Assembly: GCA_023436025.1 (NCBI GenBank)
Contig: JAEZKX010000022.1
Location: forward strand, 1 to 20,161
From: Pseudomonadota bacterium
Lineage (GTDB): Bacteria > Pseudomonadota > Gammaproteobacteria > Burkholderiales > Burkholderiaceae_C
DNA length: 20,161 nucleotides
Direction: 5' to 3'
In this document: piece by piece, positions 7,332 to 14,427 of the stretch
Position numbering within the stretch: the stretch's first letter is position 1
Layout: each line of letters begins with the position of its first letter
Position numbers and translations under genes: made by a program
The notes under the pieces: model-generated
What the model was told of the DNA's origin: nothing
Database searches by the model: none
The model's input: the letters and a program-made list of their open reading frames with translations, nothing else

Positions 7332-9749
7332 TCAGCCCCGCAGGCGGCCGCCAAGCCGGGAGCCGATGCGCTCCACCACCGCACGGACCGCGGCATCGAT
7401 CTGGTCGTCGGTCAGTGTCGCGTCGGCGCTGGCGAGCGTCAAGCGCACGGCCAGGCTCTTCTCGCCCGGCTGCAGGCCGCCGGCGGCCTGCATCGGCTTG
7501 TAGACGTCGAACAGCAGGGCGTCGCGCAGCAGCCCGCCGGTATCGGCCGAATGCACGGCCTCCATCAGCTGGCCATGGGTGACGGTGTCGGCCACGATCA
7601 CGGCGATGTCGCGCTCGGCCGGCTGGAAGCGCGGCACCGGCTCGAAGGCCGGCACCCTGCGCGCGCTGACGGCGTCGAGGTCCAGTTCGAACAGCAGCGG
7701 CGTGTGCGGCAGCTCCCACTGCTGGCGCCAGCGCGGGTGCAGTTCGCCGACCACGCCGACCTCGCGGCCGTCGATGCGGATGGCGGCGCAGCGGCCCGGG
7801 TGCAGCGCGGGGTGCGCGGCCGGCACGAACTCGGCGCGCAGCGGCGCCAGCAGCGCCTCGACGTCGCCCTTGGCGTCGTAGAAGTCGCCCTGCCCCGCCT
7901 TGCGGCCCCATTGCAGGCCGCTCGGGTCGCCATAGGCCAGGCCCGCCACCTTCATGGGCTGGCGCACGCCGCGCACGGTGCTGTCGGTGGTCTGCACGCT
8001 GGCATCGCGCAGGAACACGCGGCCGATCTCGAACACGCGTACCCGCTCGGCCTTGCGGTCCAGGTTGAACTTCAGCACCTGCAGCAAGGAGCCGAGCAGC
8101 GACGAGCGCATCACGCTCATCTGGCTGGCGATGGGGTTCAGGAGCTTGATCGGGTCTGCGTTGCCCGCCAGGTCGCGCTCCCACTTCGCCTCGACGAAGG
8201 AGAAGTTGATGGTCTCCTGGTAGCCCAGCGCGGCCAGCAGCCGGCGCACGGCGAAGCGGCTGCGGCGCGCCTCCGGCGCCACCTTGGCGGTGATGGGCGC
8301 CAGCGGCGGCGTGGTCGGCAGGTTCTGGTAGCCGACGATGCGCACCACCTCCTCGATGAGGTCTTCCTCGAGGTTGAGGTCGAAGCGGTAGGGCGGCGGA
8401 GTGACGGTGATGACGCCATCGCGCGCCTCGGCCGGCAGCTGCAGGCGGCGGAAGGCGTCCAGGCACTGGGCCTCGCTGACCGGCATGCCGATCACCTTGC
8501 TCGCGCGGGCCACGCGCAGCGCCACCGGCTTGCGCTCGGGCAGGCGCAGCACCTGGTCGTCCATGGGGCCGGCCTCGCCGCCGCAGATCTCCAGGATCAG
8601 CCGCGTGATGTGCTCGATGTGCTCCACCGTCAGGCTGGGATCCACGCCGCGTTCGAAGCGGTGGCCGGCATCGGTGGAGAAGTTGTAGCGGCGCGAGCGG
8701 CCCTGCACGGCCTCGGGCCACCAGAAGGCCGCCTCGACGTAGATGTTGCGGGTGGCGTCGCTCACGGCCGTGGCGTCGCCGCCCATGATGCCGGCCAGCG
8801 ACTCGACCTCGCGGTCGTCGGCGATCACGCCCACCTTGTCATCGACCTCGATGGTGTTGCCGTTCAGCAGTTTCAGCTTCTCGCCCGGCTGGCCCCAGCG
8901 GACGTCGAGGCCGCCATGGATCTTGTCGAGGTCGAAGATGTGCGAGGGCCGGCCGAACTCGAACATCACGTAGTTGGAGATGTCCACCAGCGCGGTCACG
9001 CTGCGCTGGCCGCAGCCGGCCAGGCGCTCGACCATCCACTGCGGCGTCTTCGCCTGGGTGTTCACGTTGCGGATCACGCGGCCGGAGAAGCGGCCGCACA
9101 GGTCGGGCGCGCCGACCTTCACGGGCAGCCGCGCGTCGTTCTTCGGCACCACCGCCTCGAACTTCGGCTCCACCAGGGGCGCGCCGGTCAGGGCCGACAG
9201 CTCGCGGGCCACGCCGTAGACGCTCAGCGCATGCGCGAGGTTGGGCGTGAGCTTGAGCGTGAACACATGGTCGTCGAGGTTCAGCAGCGCGCGCACGTCC
9301 TGGCCGAGCGGCGCCGACGCGTCCAGCTCCAGCAGGCCGCCGTGGTCGTCACTGAGCTTGAGCTCGCGCGCCGAGCACAGCATGCCCTGGCTCTCGACGC
9401 CGCGCAGCTTGCCCAGCTTGATGGCGAAGGGCTTGCCGTCCTCGCCCGGGGGCAGCTGGGCGCCCACCAGGGCGGTCGGCACCTTGATGCCGACGCGCGC
9501 ATTCGGCGCGCCGCACACGATGTTCAGCAGCGTGCCCTGCCCCACGTCGACCTGGCACACGCGCAGGCGGTCGGCGTTGGGGTGTTGCACGGCTTCCTTG
9601 ATCTCGCCCACCACCACCTTGCTGAAAGGCGGCGCCAGGGGACGCAGGTCCTCGACCTCGAGGCCGCCCATGGTGAGGGTCTCGGCGATCTGTTGCGTGG
9701 TCAGCGGCGGGTTGCAGAACGCGCGCAGCCAGGACTCGGGAAATTGCAT
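7332..9749 (-). CDS. pheT: Phenylalanyl-tRNA synthetase beta subunit
   Basis: This 805-residue protein has the full length of bacterial PheT. Domains in order: N-terminal B1 (MQFPESWLRAFCNPPLTT), an OB-fold tRNA-binding/EMAP-like domain (about 40-150, VVGEIKEAVQHPNADRLRVC), the B3/B4 editing region (about 210-370), B5 (about 400-475), a catalytic-like core (about 480-690), and the C-terminal FDX-ACB anticodon-binding domain (about 710-803, ERDIAVIVADTVTHGQLMEA). With PheS it forms the (alpha-beta)2 enzyme that charges tRNA-Phe and hydrolyses Tyr-tRNA-Phe. ATG 9749 starts 3 bases after the pheS stop, so translation is probably coupled. A 3.5-kb antisense reading frame over pheT and pheS is a composition artefact. 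Confidence 0.98.
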   Translation of the reverse strand: MQFPESWLRAFCNPPLTTQQIAETLTMGGLEVEDLRPLAPPFSKVVVGEIKEAVQHPNADRLRVCQVDVGQGTLLNIVCGAPNARVGIKVPTALVGAQLPPGEDGKPFAIKLGKLRGVESQGMLCSARELKLSDDHGGLLELDASAPLGQDVRALLNLDDHVFTLKLTPNLAHALSVYGVARELSALTGAPLVEPKFEAVVPKNDARLPVKVGAPDLCGRFSGRVIRNVNTQAKTPQWMVERLAGCGQRSVTALVDISNYVMFEFGRPSHIFDLDKIHGGLDVRWGQPGEKLKLLNGNTIEVDDKVGVIADDREVESLAGIMGGDATAVSDATRNIYVEAAFWWPEAVQGRSRRYNFSTDAGHRFERGVDPSLTVEHIEHITRLILEICGGEAGPMDDQVLRLPERKPVALRVARASKVIGMPVSEAQCLDAFRRLQLPAEARDGVITVTPPPYRFDLNLEEDLIEEVVRIVGYQNLPTTPPLAPITAKVAPEARRSRFAVRRLLAALGYQETINFSFVEAKWERDLAGNADPIKLLNPIASQMSVMRSSLLGSLLQVLKFNLDRKAERVRVFEIGRVFLRDASVQTTDSTVRGVRQPMKVAGLAYGDPSGLQWGRKAGQGDFYDAKGDVEALLAPLRAEFVPAAHPALHPGRCAAIRIDGREVGVVGELHPRWRQQWELPHTPLLFELDLDAVSARRVPAFEPVPRFQPAERDIAVIVADTVTHGQLMEAVHSADTGGLLRDALLFDVYKPMQAAGGLQPGEKSLAVRLTLASADATLTDDQIDAAVRAVVERIGSRLGGRLRG

Positions 9750-9752
9750 GGC

Positions 9753-10811
9753 TTACCGGAATTGCTTCAGGAAACGGACATCGCCGTCGAAGAACAAACG
9801 CAGGTCGCTGACGCCGTAGCGCAGCATGGTCAGGCGGTCGGGGCCCATGCCGAAGGCGAAGCCGATGTGGCGCTCGGGGTCCAGGCCCATGTTGCGCACC
9901 ACCGTCGGATGCACCTGGCCGGAGCCGGCGACCTCGAGCCAGCGGCCGGCCAGCGGCCCGCTCTGGAACTGGATGTCGATCTCGGCGCTGGGCTCGGTGA
10001 AGGGGAAGAAGCTGGGGCGGAAGCGCAGCGCCAGGTCGTCGCTTTCGAAGAAGGTGCGGCAGAAGTCGGTGAAGACGACCTTCAGGTCCTTGAAGCTGAC
10101 GTTCTCGCCCAGCCACAGGCCTTCGCACTGGTGGAACATGGGCGAGTGGGTGGCGTCGCTGTCCACCCGGTAGGTGCGGCCCGGGGCGATCACGCGGATC
10201 TCCGGCAGCGGCTCGCCGCGCCTGGCGGCGTCGGCATAGCGCTTGATGTGCTGGTGGGCATACCGCACCTGCATCGGGCTGGTGTGCGGCCGCAGGTTGT
10301 AGGGGATGCCGTCGTCGCCGTCGATGTCCACGTAGAACGTGTCCTGCATCGAGCGCGCCGGGTGGTTGGGCGGGTTGTTCAGCGAGGTGAAGCTGTGCCA
10401 GTCGCTCTCGACCTCGGGGCCGTCGGCCACGTCGAAGCCCATGCTGGCGAAGATCGCCTCGATGCGCTCCAGGGTGAGCGACACGGGATGCAGTCCGCCC
10501 GGTTCGCGCAAGCGGCCCGGCAGCGAGACGTCCAGCGCCTCGGCCTTCAGCTGCGCCTCGAGTTCGGCGTCGGCCAGCGCCTGGCGGCGTTCGTTCAACG
10601 CCGACTCGATGGCCTGCTTCGCCTGGTTGATCGCGGCGCCGCGCGCCTTTTTCTCGTCGACGGAAAGCGCGGCCAGGCCCTTCATCAGCTCGGTGATGCG
10701 GCCGGACTTGCCGACGTACTGCGCCTTGGCGTTCTCGAGCTCCGCGGGGGTCTGCGCCTGGGCGAAGCCCGCGCGTGCGGCGGCGACGATCGAATCGAGT
10801 TCAGTGCTCAT
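9753..10811 (-). CDS. pheS: Phenylalanyl-tRNA synthetase alpha subunit
   Basis: This 352-residue class II synthetase catalytic subunit has an N-terminal coiled coil (about 1-90) and motif regions downstream: LRPHTSPMQVRY, RVDSDATHSPMFHQCEGLW, FRPSFFPFTEPSAEID and the motif 3 GFAFGMGPDRLTMLRYG. It activates phenylalanine and transfers it to tRNA-Phe together with PheT. ATG 10811 gives the standard MSTELDSIV-type N-terminus; the longer frame upstream reads back through the terminator and is rejected. No good Shine-Dalgarno is visible, since the bases just before the ATG are the T-rich tail of an intrinsic terminator (10820-10855). No Phe-rich leader peptide is seen in the 94-bp gap after rplT, unlike E. 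coli pheM. Confidence 0.97.
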   Translation of the reverse strand: MSTELDSIVAAARAGFAQAQTPAELENAKAQYVGKSGRITELMKGLAALSVDEKKARGAAINQAKQAIESALNERRQALADAELEAQLKAEALDVSLPGRLREPGGLHPVSLTLERIEAIFASMGFDVADGPEVESDWHSFTSLNNPPNHPARSMQDTFYVDIDGDDGIPYNLRPHTSPMQVRYAHQHIKRYADAARRGEPLPEIRVIAPGRTYRVDSDATHSPMFHQCEGLWLGENVSFKDLKVVFTDFCRTFFESDDLALRFRPSFFPFTEPSAEIDIQFQSGPLAGRWLEVAGSGQVHPTVVRNMGLDPERHIGFAFGMGPDRLTMLRYGVSDLRLFFDGDVRFLKQFR

Positions 10812-10819
10812 GGGAAATG

Positions 10820-10855
10820 AAAAAGGGGCCAGTGCCCTTGCAAGCCCTGGCCCCT
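10820..10855 (-). terminator. Intrinsic terminator between rplT and pheS
   Basis: On the minus strand AGGGGCCAG pairs perfectly with CTGGCCCCT (9 bp, 14-base loop) and is followed at once by five T. It ends only 8 bases before the pheS start codon. It should reduce read-through from infC-rpmI-rplT into pheST-ihfA, or act as an attenuator. Confidence 0.8.
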
Positions 10856-10863
10856 GGAGATTG

Positions 10864-10877
10864 CCTTGTCGACAAGG
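10864..10877. other. Perfect 14-bp palindrome upstream of the pheS terminator
   Basis: CCTTGTCGACAAGG is self-complementary over 14 bp and lies 8 bp before the terminator in the direction of transcription. A 6-bp GCGCCG/CGGCGC hairpin lies just before it. It could be an alternative RNA hairpin or a protein-binding site; the role is unknown. Confidence 0.4.
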
Positions 10878-10905
10878 AGCGCCGCGCGAACGGCGCCCCC
10901 GTGAA

Positions 10906-11265
10906 TCAAGCAGCCAGCTTGGCCTTGACTTGCTCCACGATGCCGGCAAAAGCCGCGGGGTCGTGATAGGCGATATCGGCCAGGACCTTGCGGTCGATGT
11001 CGATGCCGGCCTTGCGGATCCCGTTGGCGAACTGGCTGTAGGTCAGTCCGTTGGCGCGGGCCGCGGCGTTGATACGCGCGATCCACAGCTGGCGGAAGAC
11101 CCGCTTCTTGGCACGGCGGTCGCGGTAGGCATACTGCCCCGCCTTCATCACCGCCTCTTTGGCGATGCGGAAGACGTTGCCGCGGCGGCCGCGGAAGCCC
11201 TTGGCGAGGGCGAGGACCTTCTTGTGACGGGCGCGAGCCGTTACACCACGTTTGACGCGAGGCAT
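10906..11265 (-). CDS. rplT: 50S ribosomal protein L20
   Basis: This 119-residue protein is a clear L20: MPRVKRGVTARARHKKVL at the N-terminus, then FRGRRGNVFRIAKEAVMKAG, YAYRDRRAKKRVFRQLWI and the C-terminal globular domain (LTYSQFANGI, DRKVLADIA). It binds 23S rRNA early in large-subunit assembly. In E. coli it also represses translation of rpmI-rplT by binding its own mRNA leader. AAGGAG sits 9 bases before ATG 11265. It follows rpmI by 26 bp, so the two are co-transcribed. Confidence 0.99.
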   Translation of the reverse strand: MPRVKRGVTARARHKKVLALAKGFRGRRGNVFRIAKEAVMKAGQYAYRDRRAKKRVFRQLWIARINAAARANGLTYSQFANGIRKAGIDIDRKVLADIAYHDPAAFAGIVEQVKAKLAA

Positions 11266-11291
11266 GTGTGTTCTCCTTCTTCGTCTACGGG

Positions 11292-11495
11292 TTACAGGCC
11301 GGCGAACGGCAGCATCTGCGCCATGTGACCCATGTTGGTCTCATGCACAGTCACCGGGCCGCGCAGGTGGCGCTTGTTCTTGGTGGACTTCTTGGTCAGG
11401 ATGTGACGCTTGAAGGCCTGGCCGCGCTTGACCGTCCCGCCGGGACGCACGCGGAAGCGCTTCTTGGCTCCGCTCTTGGTCTTCATCTTGGGCAT
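11292..11495 (-). CDS. rpmI: 50S ribosomal protein L35
   Basis: This 67-residue protein is L35: MPKMKTKSGAKKRFRVRPGG followed by KRGQAFKRHILTKKSTKNKRHLR. It is highly basic and of the standard length (about 65). ATG 11495 is chosen because AAGGAG lies 7 bases upstream and relatives begin MPKMKT; an ATG two codons earlier (11501) abuts that site too closely, and the much longer upstream frame is not L35-like. It lies between infC and rplT in the conserved infC-rpmI-rplT operon. Confidence 0.98.
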   Translation of the reverse strand: MPKMKTKSGAKKRFRVRPGGTVKRGQAFKRHILTKKSTKNKRHLRGPVTVHETNMGHMAQMLPFAGL

Positions 11496-11531
11496 GTACA
11501 TGCTCCTTCTCTTGTTGTGCTCGCGAGGCGT

Positions 11532-11591
11532 CACGGAAAAGACCGTGCCTTGATGGCCCCGAGCCACTTGTGGAAGCCGGCAAAGGCTTCC
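11532..11591 (-). promoter_or_regulatory. Candidate structured rpmI leader (possible L20 autoregulatory region)
   Basis: The 143-bp infC-rpmI gap holds two hairpins on the transcribed strand: GGAAGCC/GGCTTCC (11572-11591, 7 bp, 6-base loop) and CACGG/CCGTG (11532-11547, 5 bp, 6-base loop), ahead of the rpmI ribosome site. In E. coli L20 represses rpmI-rplT through structured RNA in the equivalent location. The sequence alone shows only hairpins; regulation is inference. Confidence 0.35.
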
Positions 11592-11638
11592 TCTTCACCG
11601 CCACCGCGGCGACCAACCGTGATGGCTTTGAAACTGTC

Positions 11639-12235
11639 TTAAGCCGTGGTCGCCGGAGCGCCCGCGGTTTCCGTCGGCTTGGCAACCGACTTCTTCTTGC
11701 CAGGCGCGATCATCATGATCATCTGCCGGCCTTCGAGCTTCGGGAACTGCTCGACGATGATGGTGTCGCCGAGGTCGTCCCGGATGCGCTGCAGCAGCGC
11801 CATGCCGATTTCCTGGTGCGTGATCTCGCGGCCGCGGAAGCGCAGCGTGATCTTGCACTTGTCGCCTTCCTCCAGGAAGCGGCGGATGTTGCGCAACTTG
11901 ATGTTGTAGTCGCCGTCATCCGTGCCCGGGCGGAATTTGATCTCCTTGACCTCGATGACCTTCTGCTTCGACTTCGCCTCGGCCGCCTTCTTCTGTTCCT
12001 GGTACTTGAACTTGCCGTAGTCCATCAGCCGGCACACCGGCGGATTGGCCGTGGCGGCGATTTCAACCAGGTCCACGTCGAGTTCACCCGCCATCCGCAG
12101 GGCTTCCTGCAGGCTGACGATGCCCAGCGGCTCGTTGTTGGGTCCGCTCAGGCGGACTTCGGGGGCCATGATCTCCCGGTTCAGGCGGTGCTTGCGCTCC
12201 TCGCGGTGGCGGCGGTCGCGAAATTCAGTAGCGAT
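11639..12235 (-). CDS. infC: Translation initiation factor IF-3, apparent ATC start codon
   Basis: The protein is 198 residues from ATC 12235. IF-3 binds the 30S subunit, prevents premature 50S joining and checks the initiator tRNA and start codon. The N-domain has RLNREIMAPEVRLSG and VDLVEIAATANPPVCRLMDYGKF, the linker has Lys-rich KQKVIEVKEIKFRPGTDDGDY, and the C-domain has KITLRFRGREITHQEIG and EGRQMIMMIAPGKKK. The only ATG (12169) would delete the conserved REI/RLNREI segment. Upstream in frame there is no ATG, GTG or TTG before a TGA only four sense codons before the ATC. Starting at ATC (ATC GCT ACT GAA TTT) yields the expected IATEFRDRRHREERKHRLN segment, with GAGG 10 bases before it. 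infC of E. coli starts at ATT, the basis of its autoregulation. Confidence 0.93.
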   Translation of the reverse strand: MATEFRDRRHREERKHRLNREIMAPEVRLSGPNNEPLGIVSLQEALRMAGELDVDLVEIAATANPPVCRLMDYGKFKYQEQKKAAEAKSKQKVIEVKEIKFRPGTDDGDYNIKLRNIRRFLEEGDKCKITLRFRGREITHQEIGMALLQRIRDDLGDTIIVEQFPKLEGRQMIMMIAPGKKKSVAKPTETAGAPATTA

Positions 12236-12323
12236 GGTCTTCGATCCTCAATCCAGTATTAACTACATTTTCTGTAGCATCACCGCCAGAGTACGGGCCG
12301 CTGGCGGGACTTCCCGTCGGAAA

Positions 12324-14231
12324 TCACTGCCGGCTCGCGATGTCCTGGGCGATCCGTTCGGAGAACGCCTGGAGGGACATCACACCGAGGTCCTTGTTGC
12401 CCCGGGCGCGCACTGCGACGGCACCAGCCGCCTTCTCCTTGTCGCCAACGACGAGGAGGTAGGGCGGCTTTTGCATCGAATGCTCCCGTATTTTATACGT
12501 GATCTTCTCGTTGCGCAGGTCGACCTCCACCCTAAGCCCTTGATTCCTCAGTGTTTTGGCCACTTCCTCCGCATAGTCGGCCTGCGCACCCGTGATGTTG
12601 AGGACCACGGCCTGCACCGGCGCCAGCCAGGCGGGCAGCGCGCCACTGTGCTGCTCCAGCAGGATGCCGATGAAGCGCTCGAGGCTGCCGACGATGGCCC
12701 GGTGCAGCATGACGGGGCGGTGGCGGGCGCCATCCTCGCCGACGTACTCGGCGTCCAGCCGCTCGGGCATGGAGAAGTCCACCTGCATGGTGCCGCATTG
12801 CCACTGGCGGCCGATCGCGTCCTTCAGCGTGTACTCGATCTTGGGGCCGTAGAAGGCGCCGTCGCCGGGGGCGATCTCGAATTCGCAGCCGGAGGCCCGC
12901 AGGCTCTCGATCAGGGCGTGCTCCGCCTTGTCCCAGCTTTCGTCCGAACCGATGCGCTTCTCGGGACGCGTCGCCACCTTGTAGATGATGTCGGTGAAGC
13001 CGAAATCCTTGTAGACCTTCTGCAACAGGGCCGTGTAGGCCGTGCATTCCGGCAGGATGTGGTCTTCCGTGCAGAAGATGTGGCCGTCGTCCTGGGTGAA
13101 GCCGCGCACCCGCATGATGCCGTGCAGTCCGCCCGTGGGCTCGTTGCGGTGGCACTGGCCGAACTCGCCGTAGCGCAGCGGCAGGTCGCGGTAGCTCTTC
13201 ACGCCCTGCTTGAAGATCAGGATGTGGCCGGGGCAGTTCATCGGCTTGAGCGCGTATTCGCGCTTTTCCGACTCCGTCGTGAACATGTTCTCGCGGTACT
13301 TGTCCCAGTGGCCCGTCTTCTCCCACAGCGTCTTGTCCAGAAGCTGCGGACCCTTGACCTCCAGGTAGCCGTTGTCGCGGTAGACAGCGCGCATGTACTG
13401 CTCCACCACCTGCCAGATGGCCCAGCCGCGCGGATGCCAGAACACGACGCCGGGCGCGTGGTCGTCGATGTGGAACAGGTCGAGCTCGCGGCCGAGGCGA
13501 CGGTGGTCGCGCTTCTCGGCCTCCTCCAGCATGGTCAGATACTGCTGCAGCTCTTCCTTGGTCGCCCAGGCCGTGCCATAGACGCGCTGCAGCATCTCGT
13601 TGCGGTGGTCGCCGCGCCAGTAGGCGCCGGCCACCTTCATCAGCTTGAAATACCTCAGCTTGCCCGTGCTGGGCACGTGCGGCCCGCGGCACAGGTCCTC
13701 GAAGCCGCCCTCGGCGTACAGCGAGACGTCCTCGCCGGCCGGGATGCTGCCGATGATCTCGGCCTTGTAGTTTTCGCCCAGGGCGCGGAAATGCGCCACC
13801 GCCTCGTCGCGCGGCAGCACCCGGCGCGTCACCGGCTCGTCCTTGGCGGCCAGTTCAGCCATGCGCTTCTCGATGGCGGCCAGGTCCTCGGGCGTGAAGG
13901 GTCGCTTGTAGGCGAAGTCGTAGTAGAAGCCGTTCTCGATCACCGGGCCGATGGTGACCTGGGCGTCGGGGAACAGCTCCTTGACCGCGTAGGCCAGCAG
14001 GTGCGCGGTCGAGTGGCGGATCACGTCCAGGCCCTCCGGGTCCTTGGCCGTGACGATGGCCACCTGGGCGTCCTGGGGGATGGTGTACGTGGTGTCGACG
14101 ACCTTGCCGTCGACCTTGCCGGCCAGGGCGGCCTTGGCCAGGCCGGGGCCGATGGAAGCGGCAACCTCGGCCACCGTGACCGGGCCGGGGAACTGGCGTT
14201 GGGAACCGTCGGGAAGCGTGATGGCAATCAT
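12324..14231 (-). CDS. thrS: Threonyl-tRNA synthetase
   Basis: This 635-residue protein has full E. coli-like architecture. Residues about 1-63 are the TGS domain and about 64-225 the editing domain, with zinc-type ligands His73, His77, Cys181 and His185 (RHSTAHLL, CRGPHV). The class II catalytic core follows (about 240-535; WHPRGWAIW, MNCPGH with the zinc Cys, FGQCHRNEPTGGLHGIMRVRGF split across motif 2, HRAIVGSLERFIGI as motif 3), and the C-terminal anticodon-binding domain (about 540-635, VRGNKDLG-type end). It charges tRNA-Thr and removes mischarged Ser. ATG 14231 gives the family start MIAITLPDGS; the longer frame reads through the upstream terminator. infC follows after 88 bp. The leader resembles an attenuator. 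Confidence 0.98.
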   Translation of the reverse strand: MIAITLPDGSQRQFPGPVTVAEVAASIGPGLAKAALAGKVDGKVVDTTYTIPQDAQVAIVTAKDPEGLDVIRHSTAHLLAYAVKELFPDAQVTIGPVIENGFYYDFAYKRPFTPEDLAAIEKRMAELAAKDEPVTRRVLPRDEAVAHFRALGENYKAEIIGSIPAGEDVSLYAEGGFEDLCRGPHVPSTGKLRYFKLMKVAGAYWRGDHRNEMLQRVYGTAWATKEELQQYLTMLEEAEKRDHRRLGRELDLFHIDDHAPGVVFWHPRGWAIWQVVEQYMRAVYRDNGYLEVKGPQLLDKTLWEKTGHWDKYRENMFTTESEKREYALKPMNCPGHILIFKQGVKSYRDLPLRYGEFGQCHRNEPTGGLHGIMRVRGFTQDDGHIFCTEDHILPECTAYTALLQKVYKDFGFTDIIYKVATRPEKRIGSDESWDKAEHALIESLRASGCEFEIAPGDGAFYGPKIEYTLKDAIGRQWQCGTMQVDFSMPERLDAEYVGEDGARHRPVMLHRAIVGSLERFIGILLEQHSGALPAWLAPVQAVVLNITGAQADYAEEVAKTLRNQGLRVEVDLRNEKITYKIREHSMQKPPYLLVVGDKEKAAGAVAVRARGNKDLGVMSLQAFSERIAQDIASRQ

Positions 14232-14255
14232 GGTGGGAAGCGTCCTGGGGGCAAC

Positions 14256-14283
14256 AAAAAAGCGCGGGGGAAGCCGCGCTTTT
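14256..14283 (-). terminator. thrS: Intrinsic terminator in the thrS leader
   Basis: On the minus strand AAAAGCGCGG pairs perfectly with CCGCGCTTTT (10 bp, 6-base loop CTTCCC) and continues into a run of six T. It ends 24 bases before the thrS ATG, so transcription of thrS from any promoter further upstream must pass it. It could end the small CxxCxGxG gene's transcript, or be the regulated terminator of a thrS attenuator. Confidence 0.85.
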
Positions 14284-14319
14284 CGTTGGGATGAGGCAAC
14301 TGGGTGCACGCGACAACGC

Positions 14320-14333
14320 GCCCGCTAGCGGGC
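14320..14333. repeat. Perfect 14-bp palindrome over the leader ORF stop codon
   Basis: GCCCGCTAGCGGGC is self-complementary; the TAG stop codon of the 13-codon leader ORF sits at its centre. In RNA it would form a short, very GC-rich hairpin just where a terminating ribosome would stand, upstream of the thrS leader terminator. Confidence 0.6.
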
Positions 14334-14366
14334 CGGGAATCCTTCCGGGGTAGTTCGCGGTGTCAT
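14325..14366 (-). CDS. Putative thrS leader peptide, MTPRTTPEGFPAR
   Basis: A 13-codon ORF, ATG to TAG, encodes MTPRTTPEGFPAR: three Thr (codons ACA, ACT, ACC) with two adjacent, and three Pro. An AAAGG element lies about 10 bases upstream of the ATG. The stop codon lies within a 14-bp palindrome, and an intrinsic terminator follows about 42 bp later, before thrS. This order (short ORF rich in the cognate amino acid, hairpin, terminator, gene) is the layout of ribosome-mediated transcription attenuation, as in E. coli thr and pheST leaders. Three Thr in 13 codons is suggestive but could arise by chance, so function is inference. Confidence 0.4.
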   Translation of the reverse strand: MTPRTTPEGFPAR

Positions 14367-14380
14367 AACCGGGTTGCCTT

Positions 14381-14404
14381 TCTCGCTCTTGCTGTCGCTC
14401 TTGC
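14381..14404 (-). repeat. 12-bp tandem repeat in the thrS leader
   Basis: On the minus strand GCAAGAGCGACA is followed at once by GCAAGAGCGAGA, two 12-bp copies with one difference. They lie between the putative -10 and the leader ORF. The role is unknown. Confidence 0.5.
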
Positions 14405-14421
14405 AGCTGGGACCAGCCCCC

Positions 14422-14427
14422 ATTCTA
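14422..14427 (-). promoter_or_regulatory. Candidate thrS -10 element, TAGAAT
   Basis: TAGAAT (5 of 6 to TATAAT) on the minus strand overlaps the stop codon of the small CxxCxGxG gene. It would place transcription start near 14415, about 50 bases before the leader ORF. No convincing -35 is seen 17 bp upstream, so the call rests on the -10 and position. Confidence 0.35.

Noticed and set aside
6946..8721. A 591-codon frame ending with IhfA, suggesting a fusion
   Set aside because: Only the last 112 residues are real (IhfA, with its own AAGGAGG); the rest is an alternative frame of pheT.
7311..10820. A 1169-codon rightward open frame antisense to pheT and pheS
   Set aside because: It exactly overlaps two complete, recognisable leftward genes, its translation is rich in Ala/Gly/Arg/His/Leu/Gln without domains, and such long antisense frames are expected at this GC content.
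12045..14294. A 749-codon rightward open frame antisense to thrS
   Set aside because: Shadow of thrS caused by GC-rich third positions; low-complexity product and no plausible start.
14284..14424. A tRNA gene or T-box riboswitch upstream of thrS
   Set aside because: No cloverleaf with a T arm and acceptor stem, and no T-box antiterminator sequence or specifier loop pattern could be found; a leader-peptide attenuator fits better.
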